In this document: positions 32,905-41,458 of the stretch, piece after piece
Position numbering within the stretch: the first letter of the stretch is position 1
How the letters are laid out: each line of letters begins with the position of its first letter
Source of the DNA: Dorea sp. D27
GTDB taxonomy: Bacteria; Bacillota; Clostridia; Lachnospirales; Lachnospiraceae
Direction of reading: 5' to 3'
DNA: 64,000 bases
NCBI RefSeq assembly: GCF_001185345.1
Contig: NZ_KQ236743.1
Span: 684,857-748,856 of the forward strand
Notes under the pieces: model-generated
What the model was told of the DNA's origin: nothing
The model's input: only the letters and a program-made list of their open reading frames with translations
The model's database searches: none
Translations under genes and position numbers: made by a program

Positions 32905-34053
32905 TCAGGCCGTCAGTTCCACGATATAAAGTGCGGTCAGCTTGCATCTGGAGAACAACGTTTCCACAAGCATGTATTCATCGTCCGTATGTTCCAGGCT
33001 CCCGATGGGACCGAGAGAATCGATGGTTGGTATTCCCTGTGCGGAAGTATAGTTGCCATCGCTGCCGCCGCCGCAGTATGTTTCGTTGACCGGAATGCCA
33101 AGCTTCCTGGCGGCTGTAACAAGCGTTTGGTAGAGCTCCAGATTACCTGGTGTCTTTTCTATCGGAGGACGGTACATTACTTTCGTCAGCGTGCTTTTTG
33201 TCCCGGGTACATAGGAAGCATCAGTAATCTCCTGCATCTTCTTCATCAGTGCAAGCCCGTCACGGTGGAACCTGGCACGCAAGTCTATTTCCATAAAGAC
33301 GTGTTCCGGTATAATATTGCTTCTTGTACCGCCCTCTATGACGCCGACGCTGACAGATCTGCCGAGACTAAAGTCGCTCAGACCGTGAAGCGCAAGAATC
33401 TTGTGTGCGGCTTCATCAATCGCATGGATTCCATCGAGCGGACAGGCACCTGCGTGTGCAGGCTTCCCTTGTATATCCAGATTGAAGATGCCGCCGCCCT
33501 GCCGTTCGATTACGACATAATCCCCCGGCATGCCCGGTTCCATGACAAGTACCATATCGCTTTTGCTGCATTCTTCGATAATGTACTGCTCAGAAGTCTC
33601 GCTGCCCCGTTCTTCATCGCTGTTAAACAATATCTTCAATTCTCCGTAGCCGGTGTAGCCGGCTTCTTCCAGAGCCAGCAATGCATAGAGCAGGCAGACG
33701 ATTCCAGACTGCATGTCACACACGCCCGGACCGTAGGCTTTGTCTCCCTCTATGTAAAAGGGACGCCGCTTCGCCGTGCCTTCGTCAAAGACCGTATCCA
33801 TGTGTCCAAGGAACATCAGCTTTTTAGACCCGCTGCCTCTCCTGCGGGCCAGCAGATGCGGGGCGTATTTGGAACTCGGCAGCATTTGTACGTCGAAGCC
33901 GAGGGGAAGCAGGACATCCGATATGAATCCGGCAACCTTTAACACGCCGTCCGTCGTGTAGGAACCGCTGTCCGTGTTGACCATCTTTTCAAGTAGTGAA
34001 AGCATCGCGCCGCGGCGGCTGTCAATAAACTGCGTAATAATATCTTGAACCAT
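32905..34053 (-). CDS. M20 metallopeptidase/amidohydrolase (CPG2-like)
   Basis: This 382-aa protein is of the M20A glutamate-carboxypeptidase/ArgE-DapE type. Zinc ligands are in LGHMDTV (His), YGPGVCDMQSG (Asp) and SDEERGS (Glu pair), and a dimerisation insert holds GKPAHAG. Related enzymes hydrolyse N-acyl or N-carbamoyl amino acids as well as C-terminal glutamate. It is the last gene of the leftward operon and its start overlaps the stop of the preceding gene by one base (TGATG). The substrate is inferred only from neighbours: an amino acid released from a hydantoin or peptide. Confidence 0.88.
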   Translation of the reverse strand: MVQDIITQFIDSRRGAMLSLLEKMVNTDSGSYTTDGVLKVAGFISDVLLPLGFDVQMLPSSKYAPHLLARRRGSGSKKLMFLGHMDTVFDEGTAKRRPFYIEGDKAYGPGVCDMQSGIVCLLYALLALEEAGYTGYGELKILFNSDEERGSETSEQYIIEECSKSDMVLVMEPGMPGDYVVIERQGGGIFNLDIQGKPAHAGACPLDGIHAIDEAAHKILALHGLSDFSLGRSVSVGVIEGGTRSNIIPEHVFMEIDLRARFHRDGLALMKKMQEITDASYVPGTKSTLTKVMYRPPIEKTPGNLELYQTLVTAARKLGIPVNETYCGGGSDGNYTSAQGIPTIDSLGPIGSLEHTDDEYMLVETLFSRCKLTALYIVELTA

Positions 34054-35462
34054 CAGACGCCCTCCCTGCCTGCCAGCCGCAGCATCGCGCCGGCATAGAT
34101 CTTAGCGGATAGGATGAGATCCTTTTCCGAGATATATTCATCGGGACAGTGGGCCAGTTCCTCCTTGCCGGGGAATACCGGACCGAAGGCGACAGAATTT
34201 GGAATGCTTCTTGCGTAAGTTCCTCCCCCAACCGCGAGAGGGACAGAGCCGTCCGGACAGTAGCTGTGGTAGACGGATAACAGCGTCCGGACAACGGGGC
34301 TGTCCTTTTCCTCATACAAAGGTTCACTGTTCAAGTCGATGTGCATCGCAAGGCCTGCATCTGCGGCGGCGTCTGCGAGAAGCCTTTGAATCTGCACGCC
34401 GGAACAGGTGACCGGATAGCGGATATTCAGTTTCAGGCTCGCATGCTGTGTATCCATGGACAGAAGGCCGGCATTCAGCACGAGCTTTCCGGAAGGCTCG
34501 TCGCAGATATCGCCGAATATGCCTGAACCATCGGTTTCAGCGCCGATGTGTGAACGATAGAATCTTATAAAACTGCTCTGGAAGGAATCACCTTCCAGAA
34601 AGGATTCCAGAAGCAGCATCATGTTCGACACAGCGTTCACCCCGTTCTCCGGCGTACTTCCGTGAGCGGTCTTCCCGGCTGTACGAATTTTGACGACAGG
34701 TCCGCCGGCAGAGATATGGGTGCCGGGGATAAGCGGAGCCCTCATTTTAAGCCCCTGTACGATAGAGCCATAAGGCTCCGGAACGACGAGTTCGGCGTGG
34801 CATTCATCCGGCACCATATTCGCCCTGCGGCCCCCGGTCAGGTTCCGTATATAGGGTTTATCTTCCTCTACGGCTCCTTCCTTATCCAAGGTGGCAAACA
34901 GGATTCCCTTTTCTGCGTATATGACCGGGAATTCGGCGTCCGGAGAGAAGCCGGTGCAGGGGATTTCTTCATGTTCCTTATAGTAGTCCATGCACGTCCA
35001 GTCGTTTTCTTCATCTGTGCCGAAGATAATCCGTATCCTTCTGGAAAGAGGAAGCCCGCTGTCGGCAATCGCTTTCAAGGCAAAGATAGAAGCGATGGCA
35101 GGACCTTTGTCATCTACCGTACCGCGTCCGTAGATCTTACCTTCCTCCATGATACCGCCAAAGGGCGGGTGTTCCCATCCATCTCCTGCGGGGACGACAT
35201 CCAGATGTACGAGGATGCCGCACAGTTCTTTGCCACTGCCGATTTCAGCCCATCCGGCATAACCTCCGCAGTTTTTGGTGCGCATTCCAAGAGAGCGGCA
35301 GAGTGCCAGCGCCTCATCAAGGCACTGCCCGATAGAAAGGCCAAAAGGCATGTGCGGCAGGGGAGTATCCTTGACGCTAGGAATGCGGACGAGATTCCGG
35401 GTATTGCGTATAATGTCTTCCCGGTATCCATCAATCAATGTATCTAAGACAGTGTCCATCAT
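34053..35462 (-). CDS. M20 dipeptidase (PepV-like)
   Basis: The 469-aa protein has the PepV/Sapep layout: CGILVHLDVVPAGDGW (zinc His, Asp), YGRGTVDDKGPAIAS, and TDEENDWTCMDYY (Glu pair), plus a lid domain with HISAGGPVVKI and KTAHGSTP. PepV enzymes cleave Xaa dipeptides including beta-Ala-His. The start may be ATG 35462 or 35459. It lies between the DUF917 gene and the CPG2-like gene in the leftward operon, which suggests two different amide bonds are cleaved by the pathway. Confidence 0.88.
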   Translation of the reverse strand: MMDTVLDTLIDGYREDIIRNTRNLVRIPSVKDTPLPHMPFGLSIGQCLDEALALCRSLGMRTKNCGGYAGWAEIGSGKELCGILVHLDVVPAGDGWEHPPFGGIMEEGKIYGRGTVDDKGPAIASIFALKAIADSGLPLSRRIRIIFGTDEENDWTCMDYYKEHEEIPCTGFSPDAEFPVIYAEKGILFATLDKEGAVEEDKPYIRNLTGGRRANMVPDECHAELVVPEPYGSIVQGLKMRAPLIPGTHISAGGPVVKIRTAGKTAHGSTPENGVNAVSNMMLLLESFLEGDSFQSSFIRFYRSHIGAETDGSGIFGDICDEPSGKLVLNAGLLSMDTQHASLKLNIRYPVTCSGVQIQRLLADAAADAGLAMHIDLNSEPLYEEKDSPVVRTLLSVYHSYCPDGSVPLAVGGGTYARSIPNSVAFGPVFPGKEELAHCPDEYISEKDLILSAKIYAGAMLRLAGREGV

Positions 35463-35480
35463 TATCCCTTTCTATGTATA

Positions 35481-36566
35481 TCAGTTCAACTCGGTTACAG
35501 GTATATAGCCGTCCTTATATCCAAAGTAGTCATATGCCTTCTGGAACACAGATACAGAGTCTCTTTCCAGCCATTTCGGGTTGCACGGCACGCCCACGAA
35601 GGCCACTTCCATGCCGGGCTCTAAATCAGCATTCGTCAGCGGCGTTCCGTCGGACTGAAAGACGCAGAGTGCATCCGGTGTGACGCATCGTACCTTGCCG
35701 TCCTGGTCAAAGGCAAGTATATTTTCATTTTCTATCATGATCTTCATGCTCTTCCCCGTATACCTTCCCGTACCTTCAATGATTTCATATCCCCAGTCAT
35801 GGCTGTTTTCTGTCTCCATACGAAGTTCCGACAGCGTCCCTTCGATGATCTCGATACCTCCGGTGGCTCTGGCGATGCATTCGACAGGGCGCTCTCCTGC
35901 GGCAATTCCTCTGCGCACGGCTTCCCCGATCGAGCGGGCCTGTTCGTAAGAACCTGACACAAGTGCTTTTTTAGCAGTCGCGCCGTCCATGATATAGTTG
36001 GCGACTCCTGCGGATCCTCCGAATACGTTGACGATGGGGCGGCCGATCAGCTCGCAGTCGCTGCTGTCCTCATAATAGAGCACGGCGCTTAAGTTCTCTT
36101 CATTCGCCATCGCGAAAGGGGCAGAACGTACATTGTGAATCTCCGGCATGATCATGAACGATTCAGGAACCGCACGCCCTACGCCATCGGCATTGATGAC
36201 TTTGATTCCCGTATAACATGCCGTATATATAGGAGGCATGAAATTACCTCCTCCCACCTCGAAGGCAGCGACATAGTCAATCCTTTTACCGGTTACGGCT
36301 TCCAGCCTTTTCAGCGCGTGGACACAGGCGATACAGTCAAACCCCCGTTCCTTTGTGGCGGCGGGAGATCCCATGCCGGATATGATGGCTACACATGCGT
36401 CATCTGGTACTTCTTCAAGTTCCGCAAACTCCACCTCCCCGGTAAGTGCAAGGATATCTTCCAGCAGACGGTAGCTCGTCTTGACATCTCCGCCGCCACC
36501 GCTGCCGAGGATAATTGCCCCGCGCGTCATGTCATTCAGCTGCTCTTTGTTCATTTTTACTGACAT
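35481..36566 (-). CDS. DUF917 family protein (S-methyl thiohydantoin desulfurase-like)
   Basis: The protein is 361 aa and resembles the DUF917 (PF06032) family: AIILGSGGGGDVKTSYRLLED at residues 17-37, FEVGGGNFMPP and GVGRAVPESFMI. Family knowledge: members occur with hydantoinases, and a characterised one desulfurises an S-methyl thiohydantoin in thiohistidine catabolism. Here it sits between an NCS1 permease and a PepV-like peptidase, consistent with hydantoin-type chemistry. AAGGAGG precedes the start. The actual reaction here is not known. Confidence 0.82.
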   Translation of the reverse strand: MSVKMNKEQLNDMTRGAIILGSGGGGDVKTSYRLLEDILALTGEVEFAELEEVPDDACVAIISGMGSPAATKERGFDCIACVHALKRLEAVTGKRIDYVAAFEVGGGNFMPPIYTACYTGIKVINADGVGRAVPESFMIMPEIHNVRSAPFAMANEENLSAVLYYEDSSDCELIGRPIVNVFGGSAGVANYIMDGATAKKALVSGSYEQARSIGEAVRRGIAAGERPVECIARATGGIEIIEGTLSELRMETENSHDWGYEIIEGTGRYTGKSMKIMIENENILAFDQDGKVRCVTPDALCVFQSDGTPLTNADLEPGMEVAFVGVPCNPKWLERDSVSVFQKAYDYFGYKDGYIPVTELN

Positions 36567-36578
36567 ATCAAGTCCTCC

Positions 36579-37931
36579 TTAACATACGGTTGATTCACAA
36601 TCTTTTCCGTGATTCTTATTGAATAGTTTTACACAGGCTATCTGCATGATGAAGGCTGCCACGAAGGAGTCGATAGCAGGAATCGTGGTAATCTGGAACA
36701 ACGCGAATCCCGGAGAGGTCTGCGTTGTCATAAATCCTACGGCGGCTGCGACGAGATAGGCGGCCATACTTTCGAGGCGCACCTTTTTCAGCCGATTCAG
36801 ACGGTCAAAGCTGTAGAATTTTCTGCACAGATAGAAGTCGGCCAGATAACATCCTCCAAGGGGAGGCGTGAAGATTCCGAGTACGGAGAAAAACGGAATC
36901 ATCATATTGGACAGGCCGATGACGGCAAATATCGTGCCGGAGACTCCGGTAAATATTGCCAGCTTGTACTTCGGCATTCTTTCAAACACGACGGAGAGGC
37001 CGAGGGAACCGCTGTATACGTTGTTGTCATTGGAGGTCCACTGCGCCAGAACGAGGACGACCATGGCAAGCACGCCCCACCCGAGACCTATCATGACGGT
37101 GACGATGTTGGCATCACCTACTGCTTTGGCACAAGCCGCGGCTATTACAATCGTAATACCGTAGCCGATGACAAGGCCGATGACCATGGCTTTCACAGTG
37201 TCTTTGAAATTCTTCGCATACCGGAGGATATCCGGGCTCCCTACCGCACCCGCCGCAAAGGAGCCGATGACAAGGGAGATGCCGGTGCCAAGCGACATCG
37301 GATTCGTGATAAAGGATGTGTTCAATTCACTGTACGTATGCCCCTTGAGTACCATGACAAGCGATGCTATCATAAGGATGGCGATGGCCGGTATAGCTAT
37401 CCAGCTCAGCTTTTCTATGGATTTGAAGCCGAAGATGGCGGAAGTTGTCATCAGAAGGCCGCCAATCACTATGATTACTTTTACCCCCGCGGGAGACAGG
37501 GCGTTGCCGGTCATAAGCCGGAACATCTGTCCAATCGTGTCACCGAACAGGCCGGCCTGCACGCCGAACCAGCCCCAGGCACATCCGGCATAGAGGAGGC
37601 CGACGAGAGCGGCTCCCTTTAGCCCGAACGTAAACTTTCCAATCATGCTCGTCGACAGTCCTGTATACATGGCCGGTTCCGCGCAGAGACAGGCCATGGC
37701 GGCCAGAATGAGGGCGCCTGCCAGAACGGCGATGATAGATTCATTCAGTGTCAGGCCGGTGGCGAGGCTTCCGCCGAGCGTAAAGGCCGATATGCTGATG
37801 GCACAGCCGATATACACGACAGCGCTGCTGGCCCATCCGCGCTTCTTATCTTCAGGCACCGGTTTGCGCGCAAAATCGTCGTCACCGCCTGCGTATGCTT
37901 TCTCTTCAAGAAATTTCCATAATGATGCCAT
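36579..37931 (-). CDS. NCS1-family permease (cytosine/purine/hydantoin type)
   Basis: The 450-aa protein has twelve predicted helices and a starting region LEEKAYAGGDDDFARKPVPEDKK typical of CodB-like NCS1 proteins, with GGSLATGL and FGVQAGLFGDT substrate-site motifs in helices 1 and 3. NCS1 permeases import cytosine, purines, allantoin or hydantoins with H+ or Na+. The DUF917 and racemase neighbours favour a cyclic ureide substrate. AAGGAGGAAATGAT precedes ATG 37931. Confidence 0.88.
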   Translation of the reverse strand: MASLWKFLEEKAYAGGDDDFARKPVPEDKKRGWASSAVVYIGCAISISAFTLGGSLATGLTLNESIIAVLAGALILAAMACLCAEPAMYTGLSTSMIGKFTFGLKGAALVGLLYAGCAWGWFGVQAGLFGDTIGQMFRLMTGNALSPAGVKVIIVIGGLLMTTSAIFGFKSIEKLSWIAIPAIAILMIASLVMVLKGHTYSELNTSFITNPMSLGTGISLVIGSFAAGAVGSPDILRYAKNFKDTVKAMVIGLVIGYGITIVIAAACAKAVGDANIVTVMIGLGWGVLAMVVLVLAQWTSNDNNVYSGSLGLSVVFERMPKYKLAIFTGVSGTIFAVIGLSNMMIPFFSVLGIFTPPLGGCYLADFYLCRKFYSFDRLNRLKKVRLESMAAYLVAAAVGFMTTQTSPGFALFQITTIPAIDSFVAAFIMQIACVKLFNKNHGKDCESTVC

Positions 37932-37976
37932 ATCATTTCCTCCTTATTCATTTGTATTCTCATTCCTGCTTGTTTC

Positions 37977-38717
37977 CTATCTGATTCGTCGATTCATCTC
38001 ATTATGGACGAGATGGGCCGTACTGTTGTTCAGCTGGAGCGTGACAAAGGTTTCCAGCATCTTAAGTCCCGTCGACAGCGGCTCCACCACCTTGATGCCG
38101 CATCCGCGCCGGGCAAGCTCCGCCCTTAAGCCATCTGCAATATAGGCCATGGCGGTACATCCCAGTATGAGACAGTCGCAGCCATGTACACGGTCCGATT
38201 GTTCAGCAAAGTCCGCCAGCCTTCCGAGCAGCGCTTCCTGGTCATGCAGTTCGAGTACATCGAGGTTGGTAAAATCCTGGCAGACGATGCTGTCTCTGCA
38301 TTCAGGATTGTTCTCGATTACTTTGGCAAGCAGCAGGGTGCCGGCGGGATCCTCCCTGCCCGGAATTATGACAGAAAAGTGTCTGCCGCATCCGAGCGCT
38401 GCCATCATGGAAGGCCGGAAGCCGCCGAATACAGGTACACGCACCAGTTCCCGCACCATATCCACCGCAGGGTCGGCAAAGCAGTTGATAAAGATGCCGT
38501 CTGCCCCTTCTGCTTCCGCAAGCATGGCTTCCTCTGCAATCTCAGGGCTGTTGTATCCGACACGTGTAATCGTGTTCAGTGTCTCGAACCCTCTTCTGAG
38601 GAAACCCACTGATACCTCGGTGCCGGGATCCAGGACACGCAGCGCATGAGGGATGCCATCGTTCGCCTTACGTGTGGCAGGAGTATCTGCCACAGGAATA
38701 ATTAATTTTAATTTCAT
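37977..38717 (-). CDS. Asp/Glu/hydantoin racemase family protein
   Basis: The 246-aa protein has the two catalytic cysteines of the family: ...FINCFADPA (about Cys78) and ILGCTAM (about Cys189). Homologues racemise hydantoins, aspartate or glutamate without PLP. A hydantoin racemase would feed both isomers of a substrate into a stereospecific hydantoinase. AGGAGGTGAA is 4 nt before ATG 38720 and 7 nt before ATG 38717; the latter is preferred. It is the first gene of the leftward operon of five. Confidence 0.87.
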   Translation of the reverse strand: MKLKLIIPVADTPATRKANDGIPHALRVLDPGTEVSVGFLRRGFETLNTITRVGYNSPEIAEEAMLAEAEGADGIFINCFADPAVDMVRELVRVPVFGGFRPSMMAALGCGRHFSVIIPGREDPAGTLLLAKVIENNPECRDSIVCQDFTNLDVLELHDQEALLGRLADFAEQSDRVHGCDCLILGCTAMAYIADGLRAELARRGCGIKVVEPLSTGLKMLETFVTLQLNNSTAHLVHNEMNRRIR

Positions 38718-38778
38718 CATTTCACCTCCTAAATTATTATTATCTGTTTATTCGCCCGAGCTCTGATATATTGTCAGT

Positions 38779-38820
38779 ATTCTATCACCTGTCTTTCTGT
38801 GAAAAAGTAGCCTGCGCTAC
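38779..38820 (-). promoter_or_regulatory. Leftward promoter with Crp/Fnr-like operator at about -41.5
   Basis: The imperfect palindrome TGTAGC-GCAG-GCTACT (minus strand; arms GTAGC/GCTAC at 38807-38811 and 38816-38820) is centred at 38813.5. A -10-like TAGAAT lies at 38784-38779, giving a start near 38772 and an operator centre near -41.5, the class II position for CRP/FNR activators. No good -35 is present, as expected for activator dependence. Confidence 0.5.
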
Positions 38821-38843
38821 AAAATGGAGGAAAAATTTTCGGA

Positions 38844-38872
38844 TTGGCATATATAAGCATGGGTGGTATAAT
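38844..38872 (+). promoter_or_regulatory. Promoter of the first Crp/Fnr-family regulator
   Basis: TTGGCA (38844-38849), 17-bp spacer, perfect TATAAT (38867-38872). Predicted start is about 38879, only about 9 nt before the most likely ATG, so the mRNA leader would be very short. Confidence 0.7.
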
Positions 38873-38887
38873 AGAGATGGTTTTTCA

Positions 38888-39634
38888 ATGGAGGTGGTTA
38901 AAATATCAACACTAAAACAAACCATGGCTGATTTTGACATCCTTTTGCCGGAGTATGAATCGCCATGGTTATTTTTTTCAAAGAAAATGCCATCTTTACT
39001 GGAGGATGTCCAGGCAAAGATGGAACTATGTACATACAAAAGAAATACGATATTATTTACCCAGGGTGAAGAACATCCATACGTGTATATCGTGGGAACC
39101 GGAGTCGTCAGGATTCTGACCGGTGATGAGAACGGGAGCGAAAAGCATCTGATGATTGCCGGTCCGGGAAGTCTTCTCGGAAATCTGTCCAGCCTCGATG
39201 GATATCCGTCCTTGTTCACTGCGGCTACGGCGGAAGAGAACTGCCGCCTTTATCGCACGACGGGGCCGATATTTGCGAGGATGACGGCAGAGATACCCGG
39301 CTTCAAAGACTTTCTCATTCAGGACCTCTGTGCAAAGATGAGGATACTTGCAGGGAATATATCGTCCCTCTCGTTCCAGTCGGCGGACGTCAGAATCGTA
39401 CGGGCATTCCTGTATCTGATCCGGGAGAGCGGGACACCCTGCCGCAGAGGAATTAAAATCAACATTCCCTTCACTCATCAGGAGATGGCAGATCTCGTCT
39501 ACTCGAACCGCGTGACCGTATCAAGATTTTTCAGCAGGCTGAAAAAAGAGGGTGTGATAGAAAAAGTCAACCGTTATTACTACATACGGGATGTAGACTA
39601 CTTCTACAATTATATCAACGAGCTTGGTGTTTAG
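38888..39634 (+). CDS. Crp/Fnr-family transcriptional regulator 1
   Basis: The protein is about 248 aa. It has a cyclic-nucleotide-binding-like beta-roll (about 40-155) and a C-terminal HTH_Crp (about 175-245) with FTHQEMADLVYSNRVTVSRFFSRL as helix-turn-helix. It has no cluster of N-terminal cysteines, so it is not an oxygen-sensing FNR. It divides the leftward hydantoin-type operon from the rightward region and is the obvious candidate activator of one or both operons. The start is uncertain: ATG 38888 is 9 nt from the predicted transcription start; ATG 38924 is another option. The GGAGGTGG at 38891 lies within the gene. Confidence 0.85.
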   Translation: MEVVKISTLKQTMADFDILLPEYESPWLFFSKKMPSLLEDVQAKMELCTYKRNTILFTQGEEHPYVYIVGTGVVRILTGDENGSEKHLMIAGPGSLLGNLSSLDGYPSLFTAATAEENCRLYRTTGPIFARMTAEIPGFKDFLIQDLCAKMRILAGNISSLSFQSADVRIVRAFLYLIRESGTPCRRGIKINIPFTHQEMADLVYSNRVTVSRFFSRLKKEGVIEKVNRYYYIRDVDYFYNYINELGV

Positions 39635-39704
39635 AAACCGACAGCTTGCAGGGAAATACCCATATATCAGCCTATAAATTTGCACCGCATCTCTCCCGAT
39701 GCCA

Positions 39705-39743
39705 GTATAATAGATTCCGGCTTCCGGCCGGGCTCTATTATAC
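39705..39743. terminator. Hairpin between convergent Crp/Fnr genes
   Basis: GTATAATAG (39705-39713) and CTATTATAC (39735-39743) are a perfect 9-bp inverted repeat with a GC-rich, partly paired interior (CCGGCTTCCGGCCGG). There is no T-run, so terminator function is plausible but not proven. Confidence 0.45.
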
Positions 39744-39754
39744 AAAATAACAGT

Positions 39755-40474
39755 TCAATCAAAGGACCAGTCTTCCTTTATAAGATATTCTTTCAACGCC
39801 TGTATGTCTTTGACAATCAGGTATCCTTTATCCTTCTCTATCAACCCCTCGTTAGTGAGCGACAGAAATATGTTCGAGACCGATACCCGGGACAGGCCTG
39901 TCTGATAGGCCATCTCCTGATGGGTGAATTTGATGTTCAGCTTATAAGAGCCATCTTTCGTCTGGATGCCATACAGCTGAATGAGGCTGAGCAGCGAGTG
40001 ATATACTCTGTAGCTGGAGTCATTAAAGCTCATCTGCTCTAATAGACTTGTTATGAGACGAGTCTTCAGTGATAAGGCTTTCAGCAGAGTCATGCTGAAA
40101 GCAGGGTTCACGTATATCTCATCGATGAAACGTTTTTTGGGAATCAGGTACAGTGCAGTCTTTGTACATGTCGTAGCCGTACAATAGTTAGCCAGCTGGT
40201 CCAGGCAGGCGAGCTCTCCAAAGCAGGTGCCCTTGTCTGCGATGTAGATGCTGCGGCGCCTGCCGTTGACACCGTACAGGTCCAGCACGACACGGCCTTC
40301 CTTGACAAGATAGACATAAGAAGTGACATCACCCTGCCGGTAGATGACGGCATCCCGGGCATAGGTTTTGACGGCGGAATCTTTCAGAATCGGTTCCCAG
40401 TCCTTATCATCCATGCTCAGCCAGGGAGACATATAGGGTGCAATCAAATCGGGAGAATTATTTTTAGTCATCAT
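39755..40474 (-). CDS. Crp/Fnr-family transcriptional regulator 2
   Basis: The protein is about 239 aa, convergent with regulator 1 and divergent from the microcompartment operon. The beta-roll (about 20-130) and HTH_Crp (about 170-235, THQEMAYQTGLSRVSVSNIF) are clear. No FNR-type cysteine cluster is present. AAAAGGAGTGTG precedes three consecutive ATGs; the middle one (40474) has the best spacing. Its recognition helix differs from that of regulator 1 (SRVSVSN versus SNRVTVSR), suggesting different operators. Confidence 0.86.
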   Translation of the reverse strand: MMTKNNSPDLIAPYMSPWLSMDDKDWEPILKDSAVKTYARDAVIYRQGDVTSYVYLVKEGRVVLDLYGVNGRRRSIYIADKGTCFGELACLDQLANYCTATTCTKTALYLIPKKRFIDEIYVNPAFSMTLLKALSLKTRLITSLLEQMSFNDSSYRVYHSLLSLIQLYGIQTKDGSYKLNIKFTHQEMAYQTGLSRVSVSNIFLSLTNEGLIEKDKGYLIVKDIQALKEYLIKEDWSFD

Positions 40475-40570
40475 CATCACACTCCTTTTAACTGTAATAA
40501 GATCAGGAAACGACATAATATTCCGACGATTAAAGTTTGTTAAATAATAAATTATAAAATTACGGTTGTT

Positions 40571-40613
40571 TGTAAAATAGTTTACAGAAAAATTATAGCA
40601 TGATTACTATAAT
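40571..40613 (+). promoter_or_regulatory. Microcompartment-operon promoter with class II Crp/Fnr-like site
   Basis: TGTAAA-ATAG-TTTACA (40571-40586) is a perfect 16-bp palindrome of the CRP/FNR type (TGTAA-N6-TTACA). TATAAT lies at 40608-40613 with a likely start at about 40620, so the palindrome centre (40578.5) is at -41.5. There is no properly spaced -35, which suggests activator-dependent expression. The site is 54 bp before TTG 40650 and about 88 bp before the first ORF's ATG. Confidence 0.65.
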
Positions 40614-40673
40614 TGTCAATATGAATCAATTGATGCAATTGACAGAAAATTGAACGAGAAAGGAGATGAAAAC

Positions 40674-41126
40674 ATGGCAGAGATTGACCGGTATTCTTTT
40701 ATCTGGGGTATGATTGCGGCTTTCGGCGAATGCGTGGCCCAGGAGGTGAAAAAGACGGCATTCAGTCCTCCGTTCCCCCCTTCTGAACTGAAACAGCTGG
40801 AGGAGGAAGCTGAGAGAATCATGGGAGAGCAGGGCTTATCTTTCTATCTGGAAAAAAATCCGGATATTCCAGAGGATAAAAGAGTATATTGGTGGGTCCT
40901 GTACAAATTCCCGGAGGCGCTTAGCGAGTACGAGGCAGTAAGAGAAAGGGGGCATAACCCTGCCTGGGAATTTGATAAGTTCAAAGACTTGTTAAGCTAT
41001 GGGACAGCGTGGGGCTCATTATATGAGGATGTAGTTCCGGAGATAAGAAAAGAGGCAGGCCCCATGGATCCGGTGGTGAGAATCTTGTTTCCAGACCATG
41101 GATGGCCGATTGAGAGAGATGTTTAA
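40674..41126 (+). CDS. Unknown protein heading the microcompartment operon
   Basis: This 150-aa protein belongs to no family I recognise. It is soluble, mixed helical, rich in aromatic residues (Trp and Tyr in [19 protein letters not shown] and [16 protein letters not shown]-type stretches) and has an N-terminal segment with [21 protein letters not shown] 40674 has AAAGGAGATG upstream; the frame's TTG 40650 does not. It ends 13 nt before the first BMC-H gene, so it is probably a pathway-specific protein such as a core enzyme, assembly factor or cargo adaptor. Confidence 0.75.
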   Translation: MAEIDRYSFIWGMIAAFGECVAQEVKKTAFSPPFPPSELKQLEEEAERIMGEQGLSFYLEKNPDIPEDKRVYWWVLYKFPEALSEYEAVRERGHNPAWEFDKFKDLLSYGTAWGSLYEDVVPEIRKEAGPMDPVVRILFPDHGWPIERDV

Positions 41127-41139
41127 AGGAGGATACATA

Positions 41140-41418
41140 ATGAATTCATATGGTTTTATCGAGACGAAAGGATTTGTAGGAAGCGTAGAAGCGGCAGACG
41201 CGATGGTGAAAGCCGCCAATGTGGAAGTGGCCGGAAAGATGGAGATTGGCGGCGGATATATGACAGTTGCCATCAAAGGTGATGTGGGCGCCGTTAAAGC
41301 AGCGGTCGATGCAGGAGCCGAAGCTGCCCAGAGGGTCGGAGAGCTTGTCAGTGCCCATGTGATTCCGAGACCGAACGAAGGTCTGCTGGATCTGTTCCTC
41401 GATAAAGAGGAGGCGTAA
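41140..41418 (+). CDS. BMC-H shell protein 1
   Basis: This 92-aa single-domain microcompartment shell protein aligns across the whole BMC fold: [24 protein letters not shown] (N-terminal helix and strand), a pore loop IGGGYMTV, and [32 protein letters not shown]. The pore loop has GGG where PduA/EutM types read GSG. An AAAGGAGG site stands before ATG 41140. Such proteins form hexamers that tile the shell facets. A second paralogue is at 43207. Confidence 0.96.
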   Translation: MNSYGFIETKGFVGSVEAADAMVKAANVEVAGKMEIGGGYMTVAIKGDVGAVKAAVDAGAEAAQRVGELVSAHVIPRPNEGLLDLFLDKEEA

Positions 41419-41458
41419 GCAGCCGGATGATTCGGCAGCAGGAAAGGAGTTGTGACGA

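Noticed and set aside
40650-40673. TTG 40650 as the start of the first BMC-operon gene
   Set aside because: AAAGGAGATG lies downstream of it and directly before ATG 40674, so the later start is far better supported.
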